Shown here: piece after piece, positions 1-11,087 of the stretch
Numbering within the stretch: the first letter of the stretch is position 1
Layout of the letters: every line of letters begins with the position of its first letter
Assembly: GCA_030844895.1 (NCBI GenBank)
Contig: CM061230.1
Span: 598,705 to 662,704 of the forward strand
DNA length: 64,000 nucleotides
Source: Ambrosia x helenae
Taxonomy: Eukaryota; Streptophyta; Magnoliopsida; Asterales; Asteraceae
Direction of reading: 5' to 3'
The notes under the pieces: model-generated
The model's database searches: none
The model's input: the letters and a program-made list of their open reading frames with translations, nothing else
What the model was told of the DNA's origin: nothing
Translations under genes and position numbers: made by a program

Positions 1-1332
1 TTTTTTTTTTTTTTTTTTTATATGTTTAAAACAAATGCCTAGCTAAATCCAACTAGATTTGATTTCACACTTTTGCACACCCCTCACAATGGTTCACTCC
101 ACTCGGTTTACTATCTCAGCTAGCAAGTAATGTGCTAGTATTTCATGTTAATCACTCAAAACCGATCATAGGGCATGTTAGCATAGGCTTGCAATTCAAT
201 CACCTTCCATGATATTTTTCAAAAGTGAACACAAGTCAAAAGGTCTTTAAAACGGGTTGTAATGGGGCTAGGCGAAGGGTATGGAAAGGGATATTTTAAG
301 TGGCTAAGGTGATGAAAATTCGACATTTATTCCAAAGACTAACTAACTTCTCAATGCTAAGGCAGTGTTACGCCTTTTTATTCAATCTCTAACTCAAGCA
401 TATTTTTGTGCTTTTCTATGAGAACTCTCATTTGTTTGTAACGTATTTGATCTCATACTTTTCAGTTTTTTTTTTTTTTTTTTTTTTATTATTATTATTA
501 ACCATCAACAACAATGATTTCTACCCAAACAATAATCATCCTAAGCACTAACATTCATAGTATCAATTTCTCAAACATTCATGAACACCTAATATGAAAA
601 TAACAAGAAAAAATTAAGAGAAACATACCTTCATGATGCTAGTTGAATGGGGGAATACTTAGAAGCAAGAAATAAGAAGATAGTACAAAAATTATACAAA
701 ACCCGTTTTTTTTAGCCCTCAATTCGTCCCTTAAAATGTTAGAATTAACAATTTTTAAGTTAGGGGTTTTGTAGGTCTCGAAAAACTAGGTGATTTTGAT
801 ATAAAATTTGTTAAGATTGGTGAAGGATTGAAGAAGTTATGATGGTTTGAAGTTTTGAAGGGTTTGGAGGATTTAGAGATGAAGAAGATGAAGAAGTGGG
901 TATTTTGATGTAAGAATGATGTGGGTAGGTGGAATAATGCAGATTTCTTGGTTCTAGGTGAGTGGGTCCGGTCAAATGGTCAAGACCCGAGTTAAGAGAG
1001 CCTTTTTCCAGATTTAGCGTATCCTACGCCAAATTTGGCGTAGGCTACGCTATTAGCGTAGGGAGCTCTTTACCAGATAGCGTAGGGCAGCAGCCCCTTG
1101 CGTAGGAAAATCGTTTTTGGCGTACCCTACGCCACTTTTGGCGTAGGCTACGCTAACTCCCAGTTTTTTTTTTTTTTTTTTTTTTAACAAGGGTTTATAA
1201 TTAAATAAAAGACTCAAGACTTAAAAAAATTTTGTACAAATATTTACAACTTCCCACCCCCCGCAAAAATTTAGTATTGTCCCAATACTACAATTAGAAT
1301 ACATACCTGGGATGGGAGTTTTCACCTTCATT
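1..1332 (-). mobile_element. Region downstream of Athila gag-pol (non-coding tail of the element)
   Basis: This stretch lies 3' of the gag-pol stop on the minus strand and has no supported ORF. It holds T runs at 1-19 and about 467-487, a purine-rich tract on the minus strand at about 1250-1264 (polypyrimidine on the plus strand, CCACCCCCCGC) that resembles a polypurine tract, and a block of GCGTAGG/CCTACGC palindromes at about 1010-1165. The 5' LTR at 7733-8974 is not repeated here apart from the palindrome block. This is therefore either the post-pol spacer (Athila elements often have a long one) or a diverged LTR. The element continues beyond the left edge. Confidence 0.5.
1010..1165. repeat. 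GCGTAGG/CCTACGC palindrome block, downstream copy
   Basis: About ten copies of GCGTA(G/T)(G/C)..TACGC words alternate in both orientations, often joined by a short AAAA-TGG spacer. The order and flanks (a nearby TTGACC-like string) parallel the block inside the 5' LTR at 8625-8780. The two are probably homologous U3-type sequences, although sequence outside the block does not align by eye. Confidence 0.6.
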
Positions 1333-4300
1333 TTAGTTGATTTCATAAGTTGGTAAGCCCTCTAAGAAACTTACCAACTCGACAATGTTACCATGTTCTG
1401 TTTGGCACTCCACATAGGGCTTCAACCGATGCCCATTCACAGTTTGTTTTGACCCATCTTTCGGGTCCTCGATGTCTACCTCGCCAAATTTTCCAACCCT
1501 TGTTATGATGTATGGGCCAGTCCATTTGCTCTTGAGTTTTCCCGGGAAGAGCTTCAACTTGGAATTGTAGAGCCAAACCTTTTGACCCACTTGAAATTCC
1601 TTTTTGCGAATCTTTGCGTCATGAACTCTCTTCATTTGGTCTTTGTATTTTGACGCGATTTCATAAGCTCCATCTCTTAGCTCTTCTAACTCACATAATT
1701 TGAGCTTCCTTTCTCGGCCTGCATCATCATATTGTAAGTTAACATTTTTGATGGCCCAATATGCCCGGTGAACTAATTCGACCGGGAGATGACAATCCCT
1801 ACCATACACTAGTCGATAAGGAGTTGTTCCAATAGGCGTTTTGTAGGCCGTGCGGTAGGCCCATAAAGCATCATTGAGCTTAGTTGACCAATCCTTTCGG
1901 TCCGCACGAACTGTTTTTTGTAGAATTTCTTTAATTTGCCTATTGGACACCTCGACTTGTCCACTAGTTTGTGGATGATATGGGGTGGCAATTCTATGGT
2001 CAACACCATATCGCTTAAGCAATTTTCCAAATTTCTGGTTTTTAAAATGAGATCCCCCATCACTTATGATTGTGCGAGGTAACCCAAACCTTGAAAAAAT
2101 ATATGTTTGTATAAAATTGCAAACAACAATATGGTCGTTGGTTTTGGTGGCGATAGCTTCAACCCATTTAGAAACATAATCTACCGCCACCAAAATGTAT
2201 AAATTGCCAAAAGAATTGGGGAATGGTCCCATGAAATCTATCCCCCATACATCAAACACATCAACAACCAAAATGGGTTGCATTGGCATTTCATCACGTT
2301 TCGAGATGCTTCCTAATTGTTGACAATGTAGGCAATTTTTAGCATACTCGAACGAGTCCTTAAAAATTGTTGGCCAATACAACCCACTAGATAAAACCTT
2401 GTGACCCGTCTTTTGGCCACTAAAATGTCCCCCACATGCATAAGAATGCACGTGCTTCAATACACTCATGATCTCCTCATCCGGGATGCATCTTCGAATG
2501 ATTTGATCCGCTCCCACTCTAAATAAATCTGGATCATCCCAAATGTAATGTTTCACTTGGGATAAAAATTGGAGCCTCTTTTTCCTCACCCAATGTTCCG
2601 GCATTGTACCTGTCACTAAAAAATTAACAATGTTAGCAAACCAAGGTAATGTCGAAACTGCTAACAGATGCTCATCTGGGAACAACTCATTGATTTCATT
2701 TGTTGAGTCTTCCTCCTCGATCATTAGTCTAGACAAATGGTCAGCAACCACATTTTCCGTGCCTTTCTTGTCACGTATCTCCAAGTCAAACTCTTGTAGT
2801 AAGAGTATCCACCTAATCAACCGGGGCTTAGCATCCTTTTTGTCCATTAAGTACCTGACAGCACTGTGGTCAGTATAAATAATGATTTTGCTACCCCAAA
2901 CGTAAGACCGGAATTTGTCTAGCGCATATACCACCGCAAGTAGCTCTTTTTCGGTAGTCGTGTAATTCAATTGTGCTTCCGAAAGAGTCTTACTTGCGTA
3001 GTATATGGCAACAGGTTTCTTTTCCACCCGTTGACCCAACACGGCCCCAACCGCATACCCACTTGCATCACACATGATTTCAAACGGTAAAGACCAATTA
3101 GGTGATTGCAAAATTGGGGCCCCGACTAATTTTTCCTTCAAAATATTAAAAGCTTCGATACATTTTTCATCAAAGTGAAAGGGGGCGTCTTTCAATAACA
3201 AATTACATAAAGGTTTTGTTATATCGCTAAAACCTTTAATAAATCTTCTATAAAAACCTGCATGCCCCAAAAATGATCTAATGCCTTTAATACTGGTGGG
3301 ATAAGGTAAGGTTGAAATGACTTGTATTTTAGCGTGATCAACCTCAATCCCACGACTAGAAACCACATGGCCCAACACTATCCCCTCTTGGACCATAAAA
3401 TGACTTTTCTCCCAACTCAAAACCAAGTTTGTTTCAACACACCTTTGTAAAACTTTTTCCAATTGACTTAGGCACGAGTTAAATGATGACCCGAAAATAG
3501 AGAAATCATCCATGAATATTTCTAAAGACTCCCCCACCATATCCGAAAAGATACTCATCATACACCTTTGAAAGGTGGCGGGGGCATTACAAAGGCCAAA
3601 TGGCATTCGCCTAAATGCGAATGTGCCATATGGACAAGTAAACGTGGTCTTTTGTTGATCCTCTGGATGAATAGCAATTTGATTGTAACCTGAATACCCA
3701 TCCAAGAAACAATAAAATTTTTGTCCGGCTAGTTTTTCTACTATTTGGTCAATAAAAGGTAAAGGAAAATGATCTTTGGAAGTTGCAGCATTTAACTTCC
3801 TATAATCAATACAAATCCGCCACCCGGTTACCGGCCGGGTAGCTACCTCCTCACCTGAGTCGTTTTTCACGACTTGGATACCTGCCTTCTTTGGAACGGT
3901 TTGAGTTGGACTAACCCATTGGCTATCCGAAATGGGGTAAACGATACCCGCATCTAGCCATTTCAGCACTTCTTTCTTCACAACTTCCCGCATGTTAGGA
4001 TTTAGTCTCCTTTGAGCGTCTCTTGCGGGAGTTACTTTCTCATCTGTGATGATCTTGTGCATCACAATTGACGGACTAATACCTTTCAAATCCGCCACAG
4101 TCCACCCAATAGCAGCTCTATGGGTCACCAACACCTTCATCAATTTTTCCTCTTGCTCCCCGGTTAAATTTGAAGCGATGATCACCGGGAGCGTGTTGCC
4201 TTCACCGACATAAGCATATTTCAAATGCTTAGGCAACTCTTTCAATTCTACTTGTGGCGGTTCAACCAATGATGGCTTCAACTTTGTGTCAATATGATCC

Positions 4301-7300
4301 GGAAGGCTTTCCACTTGATGAGTCCATGGTGGTCTTCCTTCCTGTACCACCTTTGCTTCTTGCTTCTTCTCCTCCTCAGCTATGCTTTTCAACATTTCCT
4401 CTTGTGACCTGTCAAACATAAAACACTCCTCTATTGTGCTTTCCTCATCTACAACAGTGTTGTATAGAGGTATACACTCGTCAATAATGTCTGCCATATA
4501 ACATTCATCATTGACTAGAGGGTCAGTCCCATTTGAAAAAACATTTAATCGGACCCTACGATTACCAAAGGTCATGTCAAGTGTGCCTGTCTTGCAATTA
4601 ATTTGTGCATTAGATGTGGCTAAAAATGGTCGACCAAGAATAACCGTTGGTTGTTTGGTTAGGTCCATGGAAACATAATCAAGTACTAAGAAATCCACCG
4701 GATAGTAAAAATCCTCAACTTTTACTATCACGTCGGTAACCATCCCGCGGGGTAGTTTAGGAGTCAAATCGGCTAATACCACCGTGGTATTAGATTCTTG
4801 AAGTGGACCAAATTCGTATTGGTCATAAAGACTACCCGGCAAGATGCTTACACTAGCTCCAAGATCCAAGAGCGCCCGAGTCATTTTAAATTCCCCAACC
4901 TGAATGGATATGATAGGTGTTCCCGGATCTTGTAACTTAGGTGGAAGTGAACCCGAAAGAATAGAGCTCACATTTTCAGTTAAATCAATTTTCTTGGGTA
5001 TTTTATGAGTTCTCTTTTGGGTACACATGTCCTTTAGATACTTTGCATATGAGGGGACTTGTTTGATTGCATCTAAAAGTGGTAAATTAATTTTTACTTG
5101 TTTAAAAATTTCCCACAACTCTTCTTGTTGCGGGCCTCTTTTCTTGACCACTTTTTTAGATGGCTCCAACAATGCTTCGGGATAAGGGACGGTATTACCC
5201 TCCATACCCTTTTCCTTAGCCTTTGGAGCTTGTTTGTTCTCAACGGGTTTTGAACTTTCAACATTTTGTTTACTTTTATTTTGACCCATTCTTTCCTCAC
5301 TTTCACTCTCATCACTTACATCTTCCACCTCCCCTTCAACAAATTGGGGAGTTGGTGGTTCAATTTTATTATCAACAATTTTACCACTACGAAGAACGGT
5401 TACCTTATTAATGGGAACATTGCGAGTGTTTGTTGAACTCGAACCTTGATGTTGTGGGTTGATTGTGGTGTCACTAGGAAGCTTCCCCGTGCTTCCTCTC
5501 CATTGAGCCACTTCCTCCGCTAGTTGCCCCACTTGCTTAGCCAAGGCTTCGTGAGACTTATCTCTCACCTCATTCGCTTTGTTGTTCTCTTTCATCATAT
5601 TCATCAAAGCATCCATCTTCGAGCTCAAAGATTCATCACCACCTTGACTTCCCAAAGAGTTTCCTTGATTGCTTGAGGAGCCGCCTTGGTTGTAACCTCT
5701 TTGATAATTGTTGTTGTATCCTTGGTTACCACCTTGGTTATAGTTGCTTCTTTGGTAACCACCTTGATTACCACCTTGGCGACCTTGATATTGCCCACCA
5801 CCGCCTTGATTTCCCGATTGAAAATTCGGGTTCATTTGGTTAGCGGGATTACCATATCTAAAGTTAGGATGGTTTCTCAAACCTGCATGGTAAGTGTTGG
5901 AGTTCATGTCATACTTCCTTTCTCCATACACTTGATTTACCTCCTCGGTTGCTTGACCCATATCACCGGAGCATTCACTAGCTTTATGCCCCAAATCTCC
6001 ACAATTATCACACACGGGGTATTGTACCGATGACACTTCCCGTTTCCTCATCCTTGCCAACTCTTTCTCCAATTGAGCAATCCGGTCTTTAGAACTTGAA
6101 TCTGCATCGGGAAGAGATTTTGAGACCGGGTGTTTGGTTCTTCGATCAGCTGCCTCCTCTGACTTTGAATTCTTCGCCATTAGTTCCAAAAAATCCCAAT
6201 CTTCTTGCTCCGGATTAGACAACAATGTTCCATTGCTAGTAGACTTGAGATATTTTCTTTCTTCCTTGCTCAATCCATTCACAAAACTGCTAACCAATTC
6301 CCAAAGGTCAATGTTGTGGTGCGGGCATTTTCGCATCAATTCTTTGAAACGAGTAAAAGCTTCATGAAGCGGTTCCCCTTGTAGTTGTTGAAAAGAACGA
6401 ATCTCTAGCCGCATCGCATCCGTTTTAAAACTAGGGAAGTACTCATCCAAAAATACTTGTTGCATTTCTTCCCACGTATAAATGCTATGTGCGGGTAGGG
6501 TGAGGAACCATGTCTTGGCTTTATCTTTGAGAGAAAACCGAAATAATCTCAACTGTACCTCGTCTAGTGAAAAGTTGTGACCTCCCATAGTACCACACAT
6601 TGCCTTAAATTCGGATAAGTGATCATACGGGTCTTCATTAGCCATTCCATGAAAATGAGGAATGATGTTGATGTAGTTGGGTTTGCAATCAAAAGTTCTT
6701 CTCCCTGGAGGTGGTGGTACAATAGGTGATTCGTTATCGGATGCAAGTGGTCTAAACCGACCGTTGACTCCTTGCATTGGAACTGGAGGTCTTCGTCTTG
6801 GAGCATTAACCTCTTCACCTATATGTTGCCTTCCCCCATTAGGTCTTCTTTCTGCTCGACCCACGAAATTTTCACCCCGGTTTTGGTGACGGTTGACAAA
6901 TTGGTGTCTTCTTGGATTTTGTCTTGGTGGATGGTTATTAACAACATGGTTGTAATAACCGTCATCATCCCTGTTCCGGTTTGCACCCACATTAGAGCTA
7001 TTGTCACCATGATATTCTTCCTCATCTCTCATGTCATCACTAACATTTCTGTACCCCCAATCTTCATCATCCTCATTGTAGTCCCTTTCAGAATATTCAT
7101 CTTCTCCCGAATGGTAGGAATGAACACTAACTCTGTCTGATGATTGGTAGCTTGGCACACTGAATGGGTCTTCATCATTAATGTTCGCCCTCAATTCTTC
7201 AATGTTCTCAACATAATCTTCATACCCGGCTTCATTGTACCGATTGACCGGGTCAAATGTGGGATTGCCACGGTTAGACATGGAGGGGCTTTGGTTTGCA

Positions 7301-7587
7301 TTTCTGATGTTAGGAATTCGGTTGTGAATTGATTGGTGAGGTGGGTTTTGTTGGGTTTGATTTGGATGAGGTGGAGTAGGTGGTCTTCTATTTTCACCTG
7401 AACGGCGATTTGGGTTTGAGCTTGCCATTTGAACGGTTTCAAATGACAAAGGTTGATGTACGGGTGGTGTTTGGGAGTTAGAAGGAATCGGCTCCTCTAA
7501 CCGGTGTTGTCGGTTTCTTCTTGCTACTCGTTCAATTTCCGGTTCAAACACTAAAGGAGAAGTTCTCCCCGAATGTCGTGTACGCAT
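1333..7587 (-). CDS. Ty3/gypsy Athila-type gag-pol polyprotein (intact, 2084 aa)
   Basis: Retrotransposon polyprotein that would form the particle and carry out reverse transcription and integration. Domain order gag-PR-RT-RNaseH-INT identifies Ty3/gypsy. Gag core lies at about residues 300-430, followed by a CCHC zinc knuckle near residue 525 (CDNCGDLGHKASEC) and a Gly/Asn/Gln-rich stretch. The retropepsin-like motif LLDLGAS is near 907; DLGA instead of DTGA/DSGA is usual in the Athila group. RT has the FMDDF catalytic box near 1358, RNase H has DASG and TDHS, and integrase has an HHCC finger near 1715 and the D-D-E residues in GIDFMG, ISDGG and QVEVSNR. There is no chromodomain. The reading frame is unbroken over 6.25 kb, so the copy is young or selected. 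The start is the first Met after the primer site, about 125 bp from it. Lineage is inferred from the motifs and the tRNA-Asp primer site. Confidence 0.95.
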   Translation of the reverse strand: MRTRHSGRTSPLVFEPEIERVARRNRQHRLEEPIPSNSQTPPVHQPLSFETVQMASSNPNRRSGENRRPPTPPHPNQTQQNPPHQSIHNRIPNIRNANQSPSMSNRGNPTFDPVNRYNEAGYEDYVENIEELRANINDEDPFSVPSYQSSDRVSVHSYHSGEDEYSERDYNEDDEDWGYRNVSDDMRDEEEYHGDNSSNVGANRNRDDDGYYNHVVNNHPPRQNPRRHQFVNRHQNRGENFVGRAERRPNGGRQHIGEEVNAPRRRPPVPMQGVNGRFRPLASDNESPIVPPPPGRRTFDCKPNYINIIPHFHGMANEDPYDHLSEFKAMCGTMGGHNFSLDEVQLRLFRFSLKDKAKTWFLTLPAHSIYTWEEMQQVFLDEYFPSFKTDAMRLEIRSFQQLQGEPLHEAFTRFKELMRKCPHHNIDLWELVSSFVNGLSKEERKYLKSTSNGTLLSNPEQEDWDFLELMAKNSKSEEAADRRTKHPVSKSLPDADSSSKDRIAQLEKELARMRKREVSSVQYPVCDNCGDLGHKASECSGDMGQATEEVNQVYGERKYDMNSNTYHAGLRNHPNFRYGNPANQMNPNFQSGNQGGGGQYQGRQGGNQGGYQRSNYNQGGNQGYNNNYQRGYNQGGSSSNQGNSLGSQGGDESLSSKMDALMNMMKENNKANEVRDKSHEALAKQVGQLAEEVAQWRGSTGKLPSDTTINPQHQGSSSTNTRNVPINKVTVLRSGKIVDNKIEPPTPQFVEGEVEDVSDESESEERMGQNKSKQNVESSKPVENKQAPKAKEKGMEGNTVPYPEALLEPSKKVVKKRGPQQEELWEIFKQVKINLPLLDAIKQVPSYAKYLKDMCTQKRTHKIPKKIDLTENVSSILSGSLPPKLQDPGTPIISIQVGEFKMTRALLDLGASVSILPGSLYDQYEFGPLQESNTTVVLADLTPKLPRGMVTDVIVKVEDFYYPVDFLVLDYVSMDLTKQPTVILGRPFLATSNAQINCKTGTLDMTFGNRRVRLNVFSNGTDPLVNDECYMADIIDECIPLYNTVVDEESTIEECFMFDRSQEEMLKSIAEEEKKQEAKVVQEGRPPWTHQVESLPDHIDTKLKPSLVEPPQVELKELPKHLKYAYVGEGNTLPVIIASNLTGEQEEKLMKVLVTHRAAIGWTVADLKGISPSIVMHKIITDEKVTPARDAQRRLNPNMREVVKKEVLKWLDAGIVYPISDSQWVSPTQTVPKKAGIQVVKNDSGEEVATRPVTGWRICIDYRKLNAATSKDHFPLPFIDQIVEKLAGQKFYCFLDGYSGYNQIAIHPEDQQKTTFTCPYGTFAFRRMPFGLCNAPATFQRCMMSIFSDMVGESLEIFMDDFSIFGSSFNSCLSQLEKVLQRCVETNLVLSWEKSHFMVQEGIVLGHVVSSRGIEVDHAKIQVISTLPYPTSIKGIRSFLGHAGFYRRFIKGFSDITKPLCNLLLKDAPFHFDEKCIEAFNILKEKLVGAPILQSPNWSLPFEIMCDASGYAVGAVLGQRVEKKPVAIYYASKTLSEAQLNYTTTEKELLAVVYALDKFRSYVWGSKIIIYTDHSAVRYLMDKKDAKPRLIRWILLLQEFDLEIRDKKGTENVVADHLSRLMIEEEDSTNEINELFPDEHLLAVSTLPWFANIVNFLVTGTMPEHWVRKKRLQFLSQVKHYIWDDPDLFRVGADQIIRRCIPDEEIMSVLKHVHSYACGGHFSGQKTGHKVLSSGLYWPTIFKDSFEYAKNCLHCQQLGSISKRDEMPMQPILVVDVFDVWGIDFMGPFPNSFGNLYILVAVDYVSKWVEAIATKTNDHIVVCNFIQTYIFSRFGLPRTIISDGGSHFKNQKFGKLLKRYGVDHRIATPYHPQTSGQVEVSNRQIKEILQKTVRADRKDWSTKLNDALWAYRTAYKTPIGTTPYRLVYGRDCHLPVELVHRAYWAIKNVNLQYDDAGRERKLKLCELEELRDGAYEIASKYKDQMKRVHDAKIRKKEFQVGQKVWLYNSKLKLFPGKLKSKWTGPYIITRVGKFGEVDIEDPKDGSKQTVNGHRLKPYVECQTEHGNIVELVSFLEGLPTYEIN

Positions 7588-7712
7588 GCACTACCTGTAA
7601 ACTGCACAAGTAACACACCCCGCGTAACAAGGAAAAGTAGAAAATAAACCAAACAACAATTTAAACAGATTATCACAATTTTAACTACTCAATAAACACT
7701 AAGCGCACTAGC

Positions 7713-7732
7713 TCCCCGGCAACGGCGCCATT
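7713..7732 (-). promoter_or_regulatory. Primer-binding site, tRNA-Asp type
   Basis: On the plus strand this reads TCCCCGGCAACGGCGCCA, the 3' end of plant tRNA-Asp, so the minus strand carries the complementary minus-strand primer site TGGCGCCGTTGCC. It sits two bases inside the LTR end, the expected place. Use of tRNA-Asp is a known trait of Athila elements. The position may be off by two bases. Confidence 0.9.
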
Positions 7733-8500
7733 TGATGAGCCGGTCGTTACGGGTCATGCAAAACCTAATTAACCTAGGTAGATAGGGTAAATAGGGTATC
7801 AATCCAAGGAGCGTGTGGTTAGTAATTATCGCTTAGTTAAGTTTGTAAATGTTGTTTATGAAGGTGCTAGCTAATTATGAAGTATGCAATTTATCATTTA
7901 AGAATTAGTTGAAAAGTTGTTGATTAATATGGAACTTAGATTGAATTTGAAAGAAGCAAAATAATAATACTTGTAACAATAAGATGGAAATGATTACACT
8001 AAGGATTTGGGCAATTGAACACTAAGGCATTCAACAAGTAGGCATAATTGGATAAACAATGACAATGTAATTGGTACTAACGGATTGATTGTTCAATAAA
8101 CTTAGGTATCAAGTTTTATCAACATTCACAATGGACTAAACTATACTTCATCATTTAGAACATACAATCCTATGATAGTGTTGATGCAAGGAACCATGTT
8201 CATATCATTTAGAAATTGGCACAAGATCAATTAACTAGAAATGATTTCAACATCAGATTAATCACTAATCAACACTGGTAATTCAAGTACATGCAAACAT
8301 TAATCAAAAGTTTAAACAATGAAATGCCCAAATGTTAAAGCCCTAGTTATCAAAAACTTACATCCCTAGTGTAATACAAGAAGTTTAGCCAAGCATGGCT
8401 ATGGTGTTCATCATCTTCAAGTGTGTTCTTGAATCTTCAAAGCTATTGTGTAGAATTGGATGTAGAATAATTGTATGATATTTTCTCTTCAATGGTGATG

Positions 8501-8510
8501 ATTTTTATAT
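8501..8510 (-). promoter_or_regulatory. Candidate LTR TATA box
   Basis: The minus strand reads AATATAAAAATC here, an AT-rich TATA-like element between the U3 palindromes and the likely R-U5 part of the LTR, oriented toward gag-pol. A second TATATAAAAA is near 8945, but it lies only about 25 bp from the LTR start, which makes it less likely. Confidence 0.4.
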
Positions 8511-8624
8511 TGAAAAATGAGATCAAAACAGCTCCCCACGCAGTCAAAGATCATAAAATCGCCATTAACATTTGATCCCATCAGTTTTGACTTGAAAAAG
8601 GAAACATTTTGACCATTTTGACTT

Positions 8625-8780
8625 TTAGCGTAGGATACGCCAATTTTGGCGTATCCTACGCAAATCCTGTTTTGCCTCACACACTTTCTGCTGCCCTACG
8701 CCACCTTAGTTGCCTCTGCCTACGCAAATGGCGTAGGATACGCCATTTTTGGCGTATCCTACGCTAACTTCCTGCGGGCG
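8625..8780. repeat. GCGTAGG/CCTACGC palindrome block in LTR U3
   Basis: Repeated GGCGTAGGATACGCC and GGCGTATCCTACGC words in alternating orientation, able to form several short hairpins. They sit upstream of the candidate TATA box and recur downstream of pol at 1010-1165, so they may be U3 control elements or a structured RNA portion of the element. Confidence 0.65.
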
Positions 8781-9139
8781 TCCGTTTTTGGTTTTCCAAC
8801 TCGCGTATGCCTCCGTTTCTTGCCCGGGCAACTCCAAAACGTCGTTTTTGCTTCCTTTTTGTTGTCAAACCCTGAAATGATATAACAAGATCAAAGCGAT
8901 ACCATTTGACATTAAACGTTCTTTAAAATGCACTTTATGGGTGTTTTTATATACATCCTTTAATCAACCCATCAGTAAGTTTGAAAAAACATCTAAACTA
9001 TAAAAAATAATCACATTCTAATGAAAAATTAATGTTATGTTACATTTCACAGATTCTGTACACACATGAGTTCAACAAACACCAAAGACTAGATGCCGCA
9101 TTAAGATGACCGGCCATCAGTTACATAACATCATCCATA

Positions 9140-9577
9140 GTGGCTGAGATGGAAGAATATGTAAACAACAACAGTCCATTTGCACTTAATGATAATGCAG
9201 CTGCAACGGAAAAGGATCATGTGGATGAAGTCAGCCTGGGTAATATGGATGAGGTTGTCGATGCTTTACTGATGATACCAAAACAGCCTACACAGGATAT
9301 GCAACAAAATCTTAGCTTGGATGACGATTACATAATACCGCGGGCTAAAACTCCAGTGAGAAAAGGTTATTACGAGTACGATGACGAATTTGAATATTCT
9401 GATGATGAGAATGAGGAATACAATCCATGGAATAAAATGGATTTGGGAAATGAAGGTGAAGAAAATGATAAAACAAGAAAATCCATACAGGTAAAAACGC
9501 AAGTATTAAATATCATGGGTTTGAAGAATCCAGGATTCTTGTATAACCAGAACAAATCAAGCATTGGTTTTAGATAA
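9140..9577 (+). CDS. Unrecognised acidic ORF (145 codons)
   Basis: I do not recognise this protein. It starts MAEMEEYVNNN, is rich in Asp, Glu and Asn, and has an acidic Tyr-rich patch near residues 75-95 (YYEYDDEFEYSDDENEEY). There is no signal peptide or membrane segment. Codon and amino-acid make-up looks more like real coding sequence than the surrounding shadow ORFs. A second open stretch follows at 9638-9961 in another frame and ends in a GA-rich simple repeat, so this may be the remains of one broken or spliced gene. No function is claimed. Confidence 0.3.
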   Translation: MAEMEEYVNNNSPFALNDNAAATEKDHVDEVSLGNMDEVVDALLMIPKQPTQDMQQNLSLDDDYIIPRAKTPVRKGYYEYDDEFEYSDDENEEYNPWNKMDLGNEGEENDKTRKSIQVKTQVLNIMGLKNPGFLYNQNKSSIGFR

Positions 9578-10450
9578 AGTGAATTCTTGAAAAATAATTA
9601 GAAAGTTAATCATGGGTTTGGGAAGATCAGGAAACCCTTGAATAATCATAAAGAATTACACAAAAGAATGTATATTGATGACCCTATGTTTTCAAGAAAA
9701 TACAAAGATTTTGATAAAATTACCTCACAAACGTCTTTACCGGTAGTCGTAGTAAGAAATTTAAGAGCGAATGAACTTTGTTCATCTTCTTTACTTGCTT
9801 CGCTACCAGATCTGCTCATGGCGGAGGAGTTTATTAACTCGGCTATGTTTTTGGGGTTCCATGTCCGATTTTTGTCACCTAATAAACTCGCCGGAAGACA
9901 TGGAGCTTTTGATGGTACACTTGAGAGAGAGAGAGAGAAAAAAAAGAAAGAGAGAAAGTAGGGTGATTAAAACAGATAGTGACATGTGTTACACACGCGT
10001 TATATCAAGGAAGCGAAAAAAAACAGCCAGCAAAAGGAAACATTATAGGCATAGACTTTATACCTTACATTGTAAAAAATCAATACAAAACCAGAAAAGC
10101 CAGTTGTAGGTCTCAAACCTGGGCAAACTTGGTAATACTGCATCATCCACACCAACTGAACCACCACCCGTTTTTGTTATATTATCCTAACCTACCTTAT
10201 TTAAACAATAAAAACATAGGATGCTGAATAAAAAAAACTAACTGGCCTGTGCCACGTGACAGAGACACTATTCATCAGCTTCATACGTAAATATATAGGA
10301 TAATTATAAGTTTGTTTTTATATTTAGGATTTCTATTATTTATTATATTTTATATTTAAGAATTTATTAGTTTATTTGTATAATACGAAAAACTAATGGT
10401 TTATTATGATAAATAAAATGGTTGCGGAAAATAAACGTAGAAAGTGTGGA
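9578..10450. other. Unassigned interval with GA-rich simple repeat
   Basis: An open stretch at 9638-9961 could belong with the preceding ORF but has no family signature. A GA-rich run lies at 9922-9957. From 10230 onward the sequence is AT-rich with nothing recognised. Confidence 0.5.
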
Positions 10451-10454
10451 AAAT

Positions 10455-10640
10455 AAAAGGGAGGTGTGAGGGTTTACTTCTTAGGGAGGTTCTCATCCGG
10501 GCTTGGTCTCAGGTTCGAGTCCCCCCACTCGCACTTAGGGGTGAAAATTCACCACCCGCGTTTGGTTTGGATTCGAACTGGGGTTGAGAGGTTGTGCGTC
10601 GTTTGGATTCTCCGCTGAAACACACCTTCCAAAAAAAAAT
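10455..10640 (+). repeat. tRNA-derived SINE, 5'-truncated copy
   Basis: Contains a Pol III B box (AGGTTCGAGTCC at about 10511-10522) and ends CCGCTGAAACACACC plus an A run. The body and the 3' end match the SINE at 47515-47758, where an A box is also present. The A box part is missing here, so the copy looks 5'-truncated. Confidence 0.65.
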
Positions 10641-10887
10641 AATTCCTATTTAAATTTAGAAGTACTAGTATCTATACATATAATAAACCAAAGCCATTTT
10701 GATGACATGTCATAATATTATGCAATCTCTCTTTTGAAAGATGACACATAGGATGTGATGTGACAACTCTAGACCAATTAAAAAAATAAATATGGTTTAA
10801 ATATGATTTAACATAATCTATTAAATACCTAATCTACTAAATTTAAATATTAAAACTTTATTATTTTCTCTCTCATGTTTCCTCTTA

Positions 10888-11024
10888 GAGTATGCGTAGT
10901 GGCTAATGTTATGGGGCGTTTTGGGGCTCCATAGCGCCGGGAACACCGCCCCGAGTGGCGCTATGGGGCGTTTTGGGGTGATTTTGTCTTCTCCATAACG
11001 GGCGTTGTGCATTGGGGTTAAGGG

Positions 11025-11087
<63 letters not shown>

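Larger units (their letters stand above)
7733..8974 (-). mobile_element. 5' LTR of the Athila element
   Basis: On the plus strand it runs from TGATGAGCC next to the primer site to ACCCATCA, giving perfect TGATG...CATCA inverted ends and a length of about 1.24 kb. No ORF within it is credible. U3 lies on the high-coordinate side and contains the palindrome block; R-U5 lies toward the primer site. The flank beyond the outer end begins GTAAG, which would be the target duplication, but the matching 3' LTR edge is not seen in the window. Confidence 0.8.

Noticed and set aside
1010..1165. GCGTAGG array considered as a CRISPR-like or satellite array
   Set aside because: Repeats alternate in orientation, spacers are not uniform, and the context is a plant retrotransposon.
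5686..7332. Hydrophobic plus-strand ORFs opposite the gag region
   Set aside because: Antisense shadows of the low-complexity Asn/Gln/Gly/Arg-rich gag sequence.
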